Assembly (NCBI RefSeq): GCF_004053875.1 | Contig: NZ_SBIP01000002.1 | Coordinates: 682,001-746,000, forward strand | Source of the DNA: Neorhizobium lilium | GTDB taxonomy: Bacteria > Pseudomonadota > Alphaproteobacteria > Rhizobiales > Rhizobiaceae | Direction: 5' to 3' | DNA: 64,000 nucleotides | In this document: positions 18,354 through 30,720 of the stretch, in pieces | Position numbering within the stretch: the stretch's first letter is position 1 | How the letters are laid out: every line of letters begins with the position of its first letter | The notes under the pieces: generated by a model | Databases searched by the model: none | What the model was told of the DNA's origin: nothing | What the model saw: the letters and a program-made list of their open reading frames with translations, nothing else | Program-made: the position numbers and the translations under genes

Positions 18354-18484
18354 GGAGACTCGTTCCTTAAATCGCGGCTTGCAAGCATGGGTTCAGCATA
18401 TAAGTTCTCCGGGTGGTCGATTCCCAGAGCCGCGTTCGAACTAAGGTAAGATCATTTAGTTGAAAAAGAGGTAACCGATTGGCG

Positions 18485-18793
18485 ATGCGGATGGATTACA
18501 GCGGCAATCGCAACGAGGCCGCACAGGCCGAGGAGATCGCCGGGGCCGTTCTTGGCTGGCTGGCCGGTGATCCCGAAATGCTCGGCCGCTTCTTGGCGCT
18601 GTCCGGAGTTCAGCCTCAGCAATTGCGTGACGCCGTCGCCGATCCGCAGTTCCTGGCAGGCATGATCGACTTCCTGATGGGCCACGAACCGACGCTGATG
18701 GCCTTTTGCGAAGCAACTGGAACAAAGCCGGAAGCGGTAGCGGCCGCCTCCCACTATTACACGAAGCCGGGCTTCGGGTCGGGCGAATACTGA
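18485..18793 (+). CDS. DUF3572 family protein
   Basis: The roughly 100-residue protein has AEEIAGAVLGWLAGDPEMLG, FLALSGVQPQQLRDA and HEPTLMAFCEATG, the pattern I associate with DUF3572, a small helical alphaproteobacterial family of unknown role. A GAGG at 18468-18471 is 7 bases from an in-frame TTG (18479) and 13 from the ATG at 18485, so the true start may be the TTG. It is divergent from divK and separated by 1 base from the following HAD-like gene. Confidence 0.85.
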   Translation: MRMDYSGNRNEAAQAEEIAGAVLGWLAGDPEMLGRFLALSGVQPQQLRDAVADPQFLAGMIDFLMGHEPTLMAFCEATGTKPEAVAAASHYYTKPGFGSGEY

Positions 18794-18794
18794 T

Positions 18795-19451
18795 ATGGGT
18801 GAGATTCTCGACCTGTCGCATGTCCGCCTTTCGGATAGACCGCTCATTGTCTGCGACGTGGACGACGTCGTTCTGCACTTCGCAGCACCCTTCCAGGATT
18901 TTCTGCGCGGCGGCGGCCATGAACTCATCCCCCGCTCGTTTCGCCTGACCGGCAATATCGTCTCGATCGAAACTCAGGTCGCACTGGAGCATCAGGACGT
19001 GCGCCAGTTGATCGAGGCTTTCTTCGAGGCCCAGGAGAGCCATCAGGTTCCGTTCGAACAGGTGGTGGATACGCTGTGCAGCCTTTCCGGCGAGGCGGAC
19101 ATCGTCTTCCTGACGGCCATGCCGCCACGCTTCCGCGAGCAGAGGCGACGGCTTCTCGACAGGCTCGGGCTGGAGTTTCCCCTGGTTGCAAGCGAAGAAG
19201 CAAAGGGGCCGATCCTGCGAAAGCTGCATGGAACACGGCCCCTGCCCTGCGTCTTCATCGATGACATGGTCCATAACCTGCAGTCGGTGCAGGACCATGT
19301 GCCCGAATGCCTGATCCTGCACATGATGCCGGATTCGGCCCTTCATATGCTTGCTCCCAAGGCTGCCGATGATGTTGCCCGTGCGCTGGACTGGCCGCAT
19401 GCAGCCGAACTGATCCGCACCCATTTCCGGCAAAATGCGCGTCCTGCATAA
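18795..19451 (+). CDS. HAD-superfamily-like hypothetical protein
   Basis: A 218-residue soluble protein. The N-terminal LIVCDVDDVVLHF (D21, D23) matches HAD motif I (DxD), FLTAMPP could be motif II (T), and CVFIDDMVHNLQSV looks like motif IV (DD). That suggests a phosphohydrolase-like fold with an unknown substrate. It begins 1 base after the DUF3572 gene, so the two are probably an operon. dinB follows after 79 bases and has its own promoter signals. Confidence 0.8.
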   Translation: MGEILDLSHVRLSDRPLIVCDVDDVVLHFAAPFQDFLRGGGHELIPRSFRLTGNIVSIETQVALEHQDVRQLIEAFFEAQESHQVPFEQVVDTLCSLSGEADIVFLTAMPPRFREQRRRLLDRLGLEFPLVASEEAKGPILRKLHGTRPLPCVFIDDMVHNLQSVQDHVPECLILHMMPDSALHMLAPKAADDVARALDWPHAAELIRTHFRQNARPA

Positions 19452-19475
19452 CACTGGCCTCTACGCCGTTGCTGC

Positions 19476-19525
19476 TTGAGACTCGTCCACCCTATGGCTA
19501 TGGTGACGGTGTTCAACATTTGTTC
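19476..19525 (+). promoter_or_regulatory. dinB promoter with LexA (SOS) box
   Basis: TTGAGA (19476-19481), a 17-base spacer and TATGGT (19499-19504) form a plausible promoter. Immediately downstream is GTTC-AACATTT-GTTC (19511-19525), an exact match to the alphaproteobacterial LexA consensus GTTC-N7-GTTC, ending 5 bases before the dinB ATG. LexA bound here would cover the transcription start, so induction of dinB after DNA damage is expected. Confidence 0.8.
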
Positions 19526-19530
19526 CGGCA

Positions 19531-20823
19531 ATGACCTCGGCAACCCAAAGGCAACCCTTTTTCTGTCGCGACTGCTTGGCGGAGCAGAAGAGCGAGACCC
19601 GCCGCTGCCGCAACTGCGGGAGCCCGCGGCTGCTTGCCCACAAGGAACTTTACGACCTCACCCTGGCGCATGTGGATTGCGACGCCTTCTACGCGACGAT
19701 CGAGAAGCGGGACAATCCGGAGCTGGCCGAGCGGCCGGTGATCATCGGCGGCGGCAAGCGCGGCGTCGTCTCCACCGCCTGCTACATAGCCCGTATCAAC
19801 GGGGTGCGATCCGCCATGCCCATGTTCAAGGCTCTCGAGCTGTGCCCTGACGCGGTCGTCATCCCGCCCAATATGGAAAAGTATGCGAGCGTCGGTCGGC
19901 AGGTCCGCGCCCTGATGCAAGACCTGACGCCGCTCGTGCAACCGCTCTCCATCGATGAAGCCTTCCTCGAGCTCGCGGGCACCCAGCAACTGCACCGGGA
20001 CCCGCCGGCCCGGACCCTAGCGAAATTCACCAAGCGTGTGGAGAACGAACTTGGAATCACGATCTCCGTCGGTCTTTCCTATTGCAAATTCCTCGCGAAG
20101 GTTGCCTCGGACCTGCAGAAGCCTCGCGGCTTCTCGGTGATCGGCCGCGAGGAAGCTGTCGAATTTCTTGCTCCCCGGCCGGTCACGACCATTTGGGGAG
20201 TGGGGCGCGCCTTCAACGGCACCCTGGAGGCGGACGGCATCCGCACCATCGGCCAGTTGCAGACCATGGACGAGGCTATGCTCATGCGGCGCTATGGCGT
20301 TATGGGACAGCGGCTCTATCGCTTGGCGCGCGGCATCGACGATCGCGAGGTGCATCCCAATGATCCCGCTAAAAGTGTCTCGGCCGAGACGACCTTTTTT
20401 GACGACATCTCGCGCTATGATGACCTGGTGCCTATCATGCGCCGGCTTTCGGAGAAGGTTTCCGCACGCCTGAAGAAGCAGGGCATTGCGGGCCATACCG
20501 TCGTCTTGAAGATGAAGAGTGCGGATTTCAAAAGCCGTACCCGTAATCGAAGGCTGGAGGATCCGACACAACTGGCGGATCGGATTTTCCGGACGGGCCT
20601 GATGCTGTTGGAGAAGGAAACGGATGGCACGAAGTTCCGGCTGATCGGGATCGGCGTTACCGATCTTTGTGATCCGGCGCTGGCGGATCCGCCAGATCTG
20701 GTGGACCAGAATGCAGGCCGAAGGGCGGCCGCGGAAGCCGCAATGGATAAGCTGAGGGACAAGTTCGGCAAGGCGGCGGTGGAAACCGGCTACACTTTTG
20801 GCAGCCGCCGCCGCGATCAATGA
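19531..20823 (+). CDS. dinB: DNA polymerase IV (Y family) with N-terminal zinc ribbon
   Basis: A 430-residue translesion polymerase. Residues 12-29 hold CxxC-N10-CxxC (C12, C15, C26, C29), a zinc-ribbon-like extension in front of the catalytic domain that E. coli DinB lacks. The polymerase core has [17 protein letters not shown] (D49), [28 protein letters not shown] and [17 protein letters not shown]. Little-finger sequences follow ([11 protein letters not shown]). The start is close to a perfect LexA box and lacks a clear Shine-Dalgarno. No obvious C-terminal beta-clamp motif like QLVLGL is seen. Confidence 0.94.
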   Translation: MTSATQRQPFFCRDCLAEQKSETRRCRNCGSPRLLAHKELYDLTLAHVDCDAFYATIEKRDNPELAERPVIIGGGKRGVVSTACYIARINGVRSAMPMFKALELCPDAVVIPPNMEKYASVGRQVRALMQDLTPLVQPLSIDEAFLELAGTQQLHRDPPARTLAKFTKRVENELGITISVGLSYCKFLAKVASDLQKPRGFSVIGREEAVEFLAPRPVTTIWGVGRAFNGTLEADGIRTIGQLQTMDEAMLMRRYGVMGQRLYRLARGIDDREVHPNDPAKSVSAETTFFDDISRYDDLVPIMRRLSEKVSARLKKQGIAGHTVVLKMKSADFKSRTRNRRLEDPTQLADRIFRTGLMLLEKETDGTKFRLIGIGVTDLCDPALADPPDLVDQNAGRRAAAEAAMDKLRDKFGKAAVETGYTFGSRRRDQ

Positions 20824-20931
20824 AATGTGATGCTTCATCCCCATCTGAAGCATGTTTTCGCCGCGACAATAACCTTCCTTAAACCTCGATCGCTGAAAAT
20901 GGCCGATGTGTATTGCGTATGGGGTCGGTGA

Positions 20932-22308
20932 ATGTTGAGTCGCCTGGTTTTCGGTTTCAGTCTCTTGTCGGCGACCATGCTGTCGCATGCAGCTTTCGCG
21001 GAAAATCCCCGCGCGCTGCAGATCATCGTGTCCAAGGAAAAACAGTCGCTGGTTGTTTATGACGGCGAAACCGTGATCGCGACATCCAAGGTGTCGAGCG
21101 GCAAGGCCGGACATACGACGCCCGGAGGAATATTTTCCATTCTTGCCAAGGAAAAATACCACGAGTCGAACATCTATTCGAACGCACCCATGCCCTGGAT
21201 GCAGCGGCTGACCTGGTCGGGCATCGCGCTGCATGAAGGCGTCGTGCCGAATTATCCGGCTTCCCATGGCTGCATCCGCCTGCCAAAGGCCTTCGCTCTG
21301 TCGCTCTACCGGATGACCGAAGCCGGAGCCCATGTGATTGTGACCGATGCGCCCGTCGTGCCGGAGCGGATCGAGGACGTCACCCTGTTCCAGCCACACA
21401 AGCCGCTGCCGAGCGGGCCACTATTGTCCGATACGCAACTTCGGACGTCCTCCATCCGCGCACGCGGAAAACCGGTGGAAGTGGCCATGAACGTGACGCC
21501 GGACAATCCGGCCATCGTGCACGACACAGCTCCCGCGCAGCCGATGGCACCGCCGGCATCATATCCGGAAACCGCCGACGCCGACCCGAATGGGGCGCCA
21601 TTGCGCATTCTCATCACGCGCCGCGGCGACCGCGAGACGCTGATGGACGCCCAGGTCCTTCTTGAGGAGCTTGGCTTCGACACCGGCGGCAGCGATGGTT
21701 TTGCCGGTCCGATGACTCGAGATGCGATTGCCGGCTTCAAGCGTTGGAAGAACCTTTCCACAAAAGGAACCCTGGTCAGCGCCGAATTCATCGATACGCT
21801 CTATGCAGCCGCAGGGCAGCCAAAGCCGCCGGCAGGCCAGATCATGGTGCGGCAGAACTTCAAGCCGCTGTTCGAGGCTGCGGTCGGCATCAAAGACCCG
21901 GAAATCGCGCTCGGGACGCATCTTATTACCGCAGATAAAGTGGACCGGCAGGACGAGACGGCGGAATGGCATGCCATCACACTGCCGAACGAGCTTCCCG
22001 CAGCTACGATGCAGCGGCTACGGATCAAGGTCGCGAACGAGCCTTCGGTGACCGATTCCGCCAGGGCTGCCCTCGACCGCATTGATATTCCGGAGGACAT
22101 CCGCGATCGGATCGAAACCACGATGACCGACGGCACCTCGATCACCATCAACGACCAGGGGCTTGGGCCGGACACGGGCAACGGCACCGACTTCATTACC
22201 ATCACCAAGTCACAGCCGGACACCGCCATGGTGGAAGAGGTGTCGGAAAAGCCTCAGGCAACCAGCACCCGATCGGTTATCAAGCACCGCGCGATCGGCC
22301 TCTATTGA
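20932..22308 (+). CDS. L,D-transpeptidase (YkuD domain) with peptidoglycan-binding region
   Basis: A 458-residue exported protein. It has a signal peptide (residues 1-23, ending AAFA) and a YkuD domain with the catalytic motif LHEGVVPNYPASHGCIRLP (H112, C114). A middle part with LLEELGFDTGGSDGFAGPM then DAIAGFKRW looks like a PG_binding_1 repeat. The C-terminal third is low-complexity. L,D-transpeptidases form 3-3 cross-links in peptidoglycan or attach outer-membrane proteins to it; in polar-growing Rhizobiales 3-3 links are abundant. It is convergent with dnaE (18-base gap). Confidence 0.92.
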   Translation: MLSRLVFGFSLLSATMLSHAAFAENPRALQIIVSKEKQSLVVYDGETVIATSKVSSGKAGHTTPGGIFSILAKEKYHESNIYSNAPMPWMQRLTWSGIALHEGVVPNYPASHGCIRLPKAFALSLYRMTEAGAHVIVTDAPVVPERIEDVTLFQPHKPLPSGPLLSDTQLRTSSIRARGKPVEVAMNVTPDNPAIVHDTAPAQPMAPPASYPETADADPNGAPLRILITRRGDRETLMDAQVLLEELGFDTGGSDGFAGPMTRDAIAGFKRWKNLSTKGTLVSAEFIDTLYAAAGQPKPPAGQIMVRQNFKPLFEAAVGIKDPEIALGTHLITADKVDRQDETAEWHAITLPNELPAATMQRLRIKVANEPSVTDSARAALDRIDIPEDIRDRIETTMTDGTSITINDQGLGPDTGNGTDFITITKSQPDTAMVEEVSEKPQATSTRSVIKHRAIGLY

Positions 22309-22326
22309 CGACCAATCCGGTGGAGC

Positions 22327-25824
<3,498 letters not shown>

Positions 25825-25921
25825 GTCCACGCCACACCCATCTCATGAATCGGGTCATTTTCGGGCGCGGGCACCGGAGAGTCCAGCTGCGAATTCCGTT
25901 CTTAACGGTTTCGGTCAGACG

Positions 25922-26008
25922 CTACATCACCAGCACGATCATCGACAGGCTAGCGACGAATGTGGCGATGGAAGCGAATGCAGCAATGTCACGAAGCAGG
26001 TCAGTCAT
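25922..26008 (-). CDS. putative 28-residue hydrophobic membrane peptide
   Basis: The minus-strand frame runs ATG (26008-26006) to TAG (25924-25922). It encodes MTDLLRDIAAF, then ASIATFVASLSMIVLVM, a short polar start followed by a single hydrophobic helix of about 20 residues. A good Shine-Dalgarno (GGGAG) lies 6 bases upstream. Upstream promoter elements bracket a near-consensus LexA box. The form recalls small SOS-induced membrane peptides such as TisB, but there is no sequence match I can claim. It may also be a leader upstream of dnaE. No antisense partner was identified. Confidence 0.45.
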   Translation of the reverse strand: MTDLLRDIAAFASIATFVASLSMIVLVM

Positions 26009-26035
26009 TGTCGTCTCCCGTTCTTGTATGTTTTT

Positions 26036-26064
26036 ATTTTGTTCTCTATTTGTCCGGAAGTCAA
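26036..26064 (-). promoter_or_regulatory. promoter with LexA-like box upstream of the small peptide and dnaE
   Basis: On the minus strand TTGACT (26064-26059), a 17-base spacer and CAAAAT (26041-26036) form a promoter-like pair. Between them, read on the plus strand, is GTTC-TCTATTT-GTCC (26041-26055), one mismatch from the alphaproteobacterial LexA consensus GTTC-N7-GTTC. Placement between -35 and -10 is where a repressor would block RNA polymerase. The same consensus occurs without mismatch at dinB in this window. Confidence 0.45.
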
Positions 26065-26230
26065 CAAGGAGAACAGAAGGAGAATATCACGGGGTCGATT
26101 ATGGTTAAGAGAGAGAGCAATGACGTGAGACCTACCCCACCGCTCTTATGCGGGCCGGGCGCGGGTAATCTTCTTATGGAGATCAATGGATGTCTGGGTC
26201 GTGCATCCGCGACGTGGCGCGGGCAATAAT

Positions 26231-26246
26231 GGGTGGCGAGCCACCC
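26231..26246 (-). terminator. hairpin after lolD
   Basis: GGGTGGC and GCCACCC are separated by 2 bases (26231-26246), starting 6 bases after the lolD stop codon on the minus strand. It is GC-rich and without a clear U-run, so it is a candidate only. Confidence 0.35.
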
Positions 26247-26252
26247 AGCATC

Positions 26253-26936
26253 CTACATCTCGACGACTTTGCCGCCCTCGATTGTAATGCGGCGGTCCAT
26301 GCGCTGGGCAAGATCGTGGTTGTGGGTTGCGATCAGGGCCGCGAGGCCGGATTGACGCACTAGGGCCTCCAGTGCATCGAAGACATAGGACGCTGTCGTC
26401 GGGTCGAGATTGCCGGTCGGTTCGTCGGCCAGCAGCACCCGCGGGGCATTGGCGACCGCCCGAGCTATCGCCACGCGCTGCTGTTCACCTCCGGAAAGCT
26501 CTGCCGGCCGATGGTCGCCGCGATGCCCGATCCGCATGTAGTCGAGCAGTTGACCGGCGCGTTCCGCAGCTTCCGCCTTGGTGAGCCCTGCAATGAGCTG
26601 CGGCATCATAATGTTTTCCAACGCCGTAAACTCGGGCAGCAGGTGGTGAAACTGGTAGACGAAGCCGATTTCGTTGCGGCGGATTGCGGTCCGCTCGTCA
26701 TCGGACAGGCCGTTGCAGGCACGCCCCCTCATGGTGACTTCGCCGGCGTCCGGATGCTCGAGCAGCCCCGCCAGATGCAGGAGCGTCGATTTGCCCGTCC
26801 CGGACGGGGCAACCAGCGCGACGATCTCGCCGCTATTCAGCTCGAAATCTGCACCGTTCAGGATCGAAAGCGTGGTTTCGCCCTGACCATAGTGACGCTC
26901 TACGCCCGAAAGCTGCAAAACGGGTTTGCGTGGCAT
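26253..26936 (-). CDS. lolD: lipoprotein-releasing ABC transporter ATP-binding protein LolD
   Basis: A 227-residue ABC ATPase: Walker [10 protein letters not shown] (43-51), Q-loop region [20 protein letters not shown] typical of the LolD/MacB group, signature [14 protein letters not shown], and Walker [13 protein letters not shown]. Together with the permease encoded 12 bases upstream it should extract lipoproteins from the inner membrane for transfer to LolA. It is the last gene of a minus-strand series running from proS. Confidence 0.95.
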   Translation of the reverse strand: MPRKPVLQLSGVERHYGQGETTLSILNGADFELNSGEIVALVAPSGTGKSTLLHLAGLLEHPDAGEVTMRGRACNGLSDDERTAIRRNEIGFVYQFHHLLPEFTALENIMMPQLIAGLTKAEAAERAGQLLDYMRIGHRGDHRPAELSGGEQQRVAIARAVANAPRVLLADEPTGNLDPTTASYVFDALEALVRQSGLAALIATHNHDLAQRMDRRITIEGGKVVEM

Positions 26937-26948
26937 ATGAACCTCAAT

Positions 26949-28256
26949 CTATTCGTAGCGGAGAGCCTGGACCGGATCGAGCCGCGAGGCACGCCAGGCC
27001 GGGAAAATGGTGGCGATGAAGGAGAGCACGAGAGCCATCCCGACAACGGACAATGTCTCGCTCAGGCTCATTTCGGCCGGGAGTTCGCTCAGGAAATAGA
27101 GTTCCGGATTGAACAGCACCGTACCCGAGAGCCAGGAGAAGAACTGCCGGATCGACTCGATGTTGAGGCAGACCAGTACGCCGAGAAGCACGCCGGCAAT
27201 CGTGCCGACAATGCCGATCGCAGCGCCGGTCATGAAGAAGATACGCATGACGGCGCCGGACCCTGCCCCCATGGTGCGAAGAATGGCGATGTCGCTGCCC
27301 TTGTCCTTCACCAGCATGATGAGACCCGAAATAATGTTGAGCGCGGCCACCAGCACGATCAGCGTCAGGATCATGAACATCACGTTCCGCTCCACTTGAA
27401 GTGCCGAGAAGAAGGTTTGGTTTCGCTGCCGCCAATCGGTAACCAAGATCGGCCGGCCGGCCGCAGTCTCGATGAGCGGACGCAGGTCGTCCACCGCGTC
27501 CGGATCGTCCACGAAAAGCTCGATCGATTGAACGATACCGTCCGCATTGAAGTAGTTCTGGGATTCCTCCAGCGGCATGTAGATGATCGTCGCGTCGTAC
27601 TCCGACATGCCGATCTCGAAAATACCGGAAACCGGATAGGATTTGACCCGCGGGTTGACGCCCATCGGTGTCACGTCGCCTTCCGGCGAGATCAGCGTGA
27701 TCTGGTCGCCGGCCGAGAGGCCGAGCTGGGCCGCAAGCCGCGAACCGACCAGCACCCCTTGCCCCGAGGCAAAGCCCACGATATCGCCGGACTTGATGTT
27801 CGAAGACACTTCGTTGAGCTTCTCGAGATCCTCGGGACGCACGCCGCGAACCAGAGCACCGGATCCAGCACCACCGCGCCCGGATGCCAGCGTCTGGCCC
27901 TCCACGAGCGGTAGCGCCATCCGCACACCCGGCACAGCTGCAAACTTCTTGGTCAGTTCGGCATAATCGTTGAACGGCGCGTCGATCGGCTGGATGATCA
28001 TGTGGCCGTTGATACCGAGAATGCGCGAGATCAACTCTGTGCGGAAACCGTTCATCACCGCCATAACGATGATGAGGGTAGCAACACCCAGCATGATGCC
28101 GACAAAGGAGAAGCCGGCTATGACGGAGATGAAGGCCTCCTTGCGGCGCGACCGCAGATAGCGCCAGGCGACCATGCGTTCGAAGGCTGAAAACGCGCCG
28201 GCCGCTTTCGTCCGTGCAGCCTTCTCCGTCTCACCACTTGCTGCGACGCTCGCCAT
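26949..28256 (-). CDS. lolC: lipoprotein-releasing ABC transporter permease LolC/LolE
   Basis: A 435-residue permease with the LolCE layout: an N-terminal helix (FISVIAGFSFVGIMLGVATL) with the start of the periplasmic domain MNGFRTELISRILGINGH, a long periplasmic domain (about residues 70-290), and three C-terminal helices including ILTLIVLVAALNIISGLIML and MRIFFMTGAAIGIVG, ending FPAWRASRLDPVQALRYE. Only one such permease gene is present; alphaproteobacteria often use a single LolC/E (LolF-type) homodimer instead of separate LolC and LolE. Paired with lolD. Confidence 0.93.
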   Translation of the reverse strand: MASVAASGETEKAARTKAAGAFSAFERMVAWRYLRSRRKEAFISVIAGFSFVGIMLGVATLIIVMAVMNGFRTELISRILGINGHMIIQPIDAPFNDYAELTKKFAAVPGVRMALPLVEGQTLASGRGGAGSGALVRGVRPEDLEKLNEVSSNIKSGDIVGFASGQGVLVGSRLAAQLGLSAGDQITLISPEGDVTPMGVNPRVKSYPVSGIFEIGMSEYDATIIYMPLEESQNYFNADGIVQSIELFVDDPDAVDDLRPLIETAAGRPILVTDWRQRNQTFFSALQVERNVMFMILTLIVLVAALNIISGLIMLVKDKGSDIAILRTMGAGSGAVMRIFFMTGAAIGIVGTIAGVLLGVLVCLNIESIRQFFSWLSGTVLFNPELYFLSELPAEMSLSETLSVVGMALVLSFIATIFPAWRASRLDPVQALRYE

Positions 28257-28430
28257 TTACGCTTCCTCACACGCAAGGCGGAACACAATCCGCCACCGGT
28301 TCATATGCCTGCCGCACCTGTCGCCAGACTGGCGCATGCCACTCCGCCACCGTTTCGGCACCGGGTAGATACACAGCTATAGAGGCTTAAGCGCGCCTTT
28401 GCGTCCATTCGGAGGCAACGGCGCGCGCCA

Positions 28431-29753
28431 TCAGCCGAGGATGCGATTCAGCGCTGCTTCTGCCGTCATGGTTTCGCGCGCGCCGGTCTTCCGGTCCTTG
28501 ATTTCGACCTCGCCGCTGGCAGCAGACCGCGGCCCGACGATGATCTGCACTGGCACGCCGATCAAATCCGCCGTCGCAAACTTCGTGCCTGCCCGCTCGT
28601 CAGTGTCGTCGTAGAGTACGTCCTTGCCAGCATTGCCGAGGCTCGCATAAAGGCTATCGGAAATCCGATCGCAGGCTTCGTCGCCCGGTTTCATGTTGAT
28701 GATCACGGCGTCAAATGGCGCAACAGAAGCTGGCCAGATAATGCCGTTTTCGTCATGCGATGCTTCAATGATGGCCGGGACAAGACGCGTCGGGCCGATG
28801 CCGTAGGAGCCCATGTGAACAAGGTGCTCCTTACCGTCAGGTCCCTGCACCTTGGCGCCCATGGGCTCGGAATATTTAGTCCCAAAGTAGAAGATATGCC
28901 CGACCTCGATGCCGCGCGCCGAAAGCCGATCCGTCTCGGGAATCGCATCGAAAGCGGCTTCGTCGTGCATCTCGGAGGTCGCGGCGTAGACGGATGTCCA
29001 TTTCTCGAAGATCGCCTGCAACCCGGCAACGTCATCGAAATCGGTGTCGACGGCAGGGATGTCGAAATTCACGAAGTCCTTATGGCTGTAGACTTCGGAT
29101 TCGCCGGTATCCGCCAGGATGATGAATTCGTGGCTGTGGTTGCCGCCGATCGGACCTGTATCGGCACGCATCGGGATGGCGCGCAGGCCGAGCCTGTCGA
29201 ACGTGCGCAGATAGGCCACGAACATCTTGTTGTAGGCGTGGACGGCAGCATCCTTGGTAAGATCGAAGGAATAGGCGTCCTTCATCAGGAACTCGCGCGA
29301 GCGCATCGTGCCGAAACGGGGGCGGATCTCGTCTCGGAACTTCAGCTGTATATGATAGAGGTTGAGCGGCAGGTTCTTGTAGGACTTGACGTAGGACCGG
29401 AAGATGTCCGTGATCATTTCCTCGTTGGTCGGACCGTAGAGCATGGGCCGGTCCTGCCGGTCCTTGATCCGCAGCATTTCCTTGCCATAGGCATCGTAGC
29501 GGCCGCTTTCCTGCCAAAGCTCGGCCGACTGTAGCGTCGGCATCAAAAGCTCGACGGCGCCCGCACGGTTCTGCTCCTCGCGAACGATGCCGCAGACCTT
29601 GTCCAGAACCTTCTTGCCGAGCGGCAACCAGGAATAGATCCCCTGGCTCTGCTGGCGGATCATCCCTGCGCGCAACATGAGCCGGTGCGAGACGATTTCC
29701 GCCTCCTTGGGATTCTCCTTGAGAATGGGCATGAAATAGCGGGAAAGGCGCAT
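28431..29753 (-). CDS. proS: prolyl-tRNA synthetase (short alphaproteobacterial type)
   Basis: A 440-residue class II aminoacyl-tRNA synthetase that charges tRNA-Pro. It begins [20 protein letters not shown] and has motif 1 region [20 protein letters not shown], motif 2 [20 protein letters not shown], and motif 3 [17 protein letters not shown]. The C-terminal anticodon-binding domain holds [19 protein letters not shown]. It lacks the INS editing domain of E. coli ProRS (572 residues), the form common in Rhizobiales. The frame is open to 29846, but ATG 29753 fits homologues. Confidence 0.95.
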   Translation of the reverse strand: MRLSRYFMPILKENPKEAEIVSHRLMLRAGMIRQQSQGIYSWLPLGKKVLDKVCGIVREEQNRAGAVELLMPTLQSAELWQESGRYDAYGKEMLRIKDRQDRPMLYGPTNEEMITDIFRSYVKSYKNLPLNLYHIQLKFRDEIRPRFGTMRSREFLMKDAYSFDLTKDAAVHAYNKMFVAYLRTFDRLGLRAIPMRADTGPIGGNHSHEFIILADTGESEVYSHKDFVNFDIPAVDTDFDDVAGLQAIFEKWTSVYAATSEMHDEAAFDAIPETDRLSARGIEVGHIFYFGTKYSEPMGAKVQGPDGKEHLVHMGSYGIGPTRLVPAIIEASHDENGIIWPASVAPFDAVIINMKPGDEACDRISDSLYASLGNAGKDVLYDDTDERAGTKFATADLIGVPVQIIVGPRSAASGEVEIKDRKTGARETMTAEAALNRILG

Positions 29754-29996
29754 TCTTGTTTTCCGAGGTTGCCGGCGTTTCTGTGTGAGAATCGGCCGTT
29801 CTGGAGGGCAGGTTAGCGTGCGTTCATAGCCGTTCCGCACCTTCAAGGGAACCCGCTACTATTCTATGCCAACGTCTCTGTTTCACAACAGCGGCAACGA
29901 CCACCGCTCGAAAAGCGGGAAAATCGTGGCAGAACAACCGATTTTTCCCCAATCGAAATATTTTACGCGAGTGTCACAAAAATACAAAAAAATCGC

Positions 29997-30024
29997 ATGA
30001 CAAAGCACAACCTTTGAGCTAGGT
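29997..30024 (+). promoter_or_regulatory. candidate promoter of the sRNA-like unit
   Basis: ATGACA (29997-30002) and CTAGGT (30019-30024) are separated by 16 bases. The second box matches four of six bases of the rhizobial -10 consensus CTATAT. It is oriented toward the terminator at 30151-30179. Confidence 0.35.
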
Positions 30025-30030
30025 TTGGCT

Positions 30031-30179
30031 CACAAAAGAGGCAAGGAGGTTAAATTCTTGCCAATCGCGGTAAAGTCTTGGGAGGATCAGATCTTAGGCG
30101 CGCTTATGTCGCAGCCCCGGCAACGGTTAAGGATCACGCGAAACTGGAAAAACAAGGCTTCACCGCCTTGTTTTTTTTT
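30031..30179 (+). ncRNA. candidate small RNA (about 150 nt), orphan transcription unit
   Basis: The segment begins just after promoter-like boxes and ends in a textbook intrinsic terminator. Near its 5' end GGCAAG (30040-30045) and CTTGCC (30057-30062) form a stem with an 11-base loop that exposes GAGG, an anti-Shine-Dalgarno-complement-like or ribosome-site-like element. No homologous protein frame fits. This layout (5' hairpin, single-stranded middle, Rho-independent terminator) is that of Hfq-dependent alphaproteobacterial trans-sRNAs. I cannot name an Rfam family, and a short leader peptide starting at TTG 30058 is possible but has no support. Confidence 0.45.
30151..30179 (+). terminator. 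strong intrinsic terminator
   Basis: AACAAGGC (30151-30158) and GCCTTGTT (30165-30172) form a perfect 8-bp stem with a 6-base loop, followed by an uninterrupted run of T to 30179. No annotated plus-strand gene lies upstream for more than 7 kb, so it must serve a short transcript. Confidence 0.85.
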
Positions 30180-30279
30180 GCCTTTTGAAGCGGCTAATTC
30201 GCGGCTCAATTTGCTGTACCGCTGCATGCCTCATTTTGATGACATCCGCATGACGGAAGCCCAAGAAAGCCTGGTGTCG

Positions 30280-30549
30280 CTAGTCGAAACTCGGCACGAT
30301 ATTTGGGATATTCGCGACGCCCACTCCAAAGTAGCTGGAGAGGAGGTAGTAGCCCCCATAGAGCACCACCGAAATTACTGTCGTCAGAAGCAGCACTCTT
30401 CCACCCCGAAAACGGGCAGGCGCGCTTTCAATTGTCCCCAGCGTAATCTCCCCATCTTCTGCCTGGCTGCGGTAGCCGAGCGGCAGGACGATGAAAAGCA
30501 CAGTCCACCAGAGAACGAAGAAGATGGCGGCAACCGTCAGCAGCGGCAT
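30280..30549 (-). CDS. DUF1467 family small membrane protein
   Basis: An 89-residue protein with two hydrophobic helices (AAIFFVLWWTVLFIVLPLGY at about 7-26, and VLLLTTVISVVLYGGYYLL at about 52-70) and the connecting YRSQAEDGEITLGTIESAP. I recognise the DUF1467 pattern, a small inner-membrane family of alphaproteobacteria with unknown function. It sits between rnj and proS on the same strand. From memory, a methylmalonyl-CoA epimerase gene often occupies the rnj side in relatives; only 171 non-coding bases are present here. Confidence 0.85.
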   Translation of the reverse strand: MPLLTVAAIFFVLWWTVLFIVLPLGYRSQAEDGEITLGTIESAPARFRGGRVLLLTTVISVVLYGGYYLLSSYFGVGVANIPNIVPSFD

Positions 30550-30720
30550 GGTGCGGATCCTGTTGAGAGACTGACTTTATAGAGCATGTGAGGGCAAAAG
30601 TGTGCAGCGGTTTTCTGCGACATTTTTTGCAGAGGCGCGTGGCGCAGCGCCCTCACCCGACATGTCTCGCTCGGCCCATCGTCTCTTGCAGAAACGACGG
30701 GCAGGGCCCAGTCCTGTGCC

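Larger units (their letters stand above)
29754..30279. other. 526-base spacer upstream of proS; holds a candidate sRNA unit
   Basis: No protein gene is convincing here. The left part should hold the proS promoter. The stretch 29930-30030 is A/T-rich with poly-A tracts. At about 30031-30179 there is a plus-strand unit with promoter-like elements and a strong terminator (annotated separately). A frame at 30025-30582 on the plus strand runs antisense through the DUF1467 gene and is a chance frame. Confidence 0.4.

Noticed and set aside
30025..30582. A 185-codon plus-strand frame beginning in the proS/DUF1467 spacer
   Set aside because: It runs through a strong terminator hairpin and then antisense to the DUF1467 gene; composition is not protein-like.
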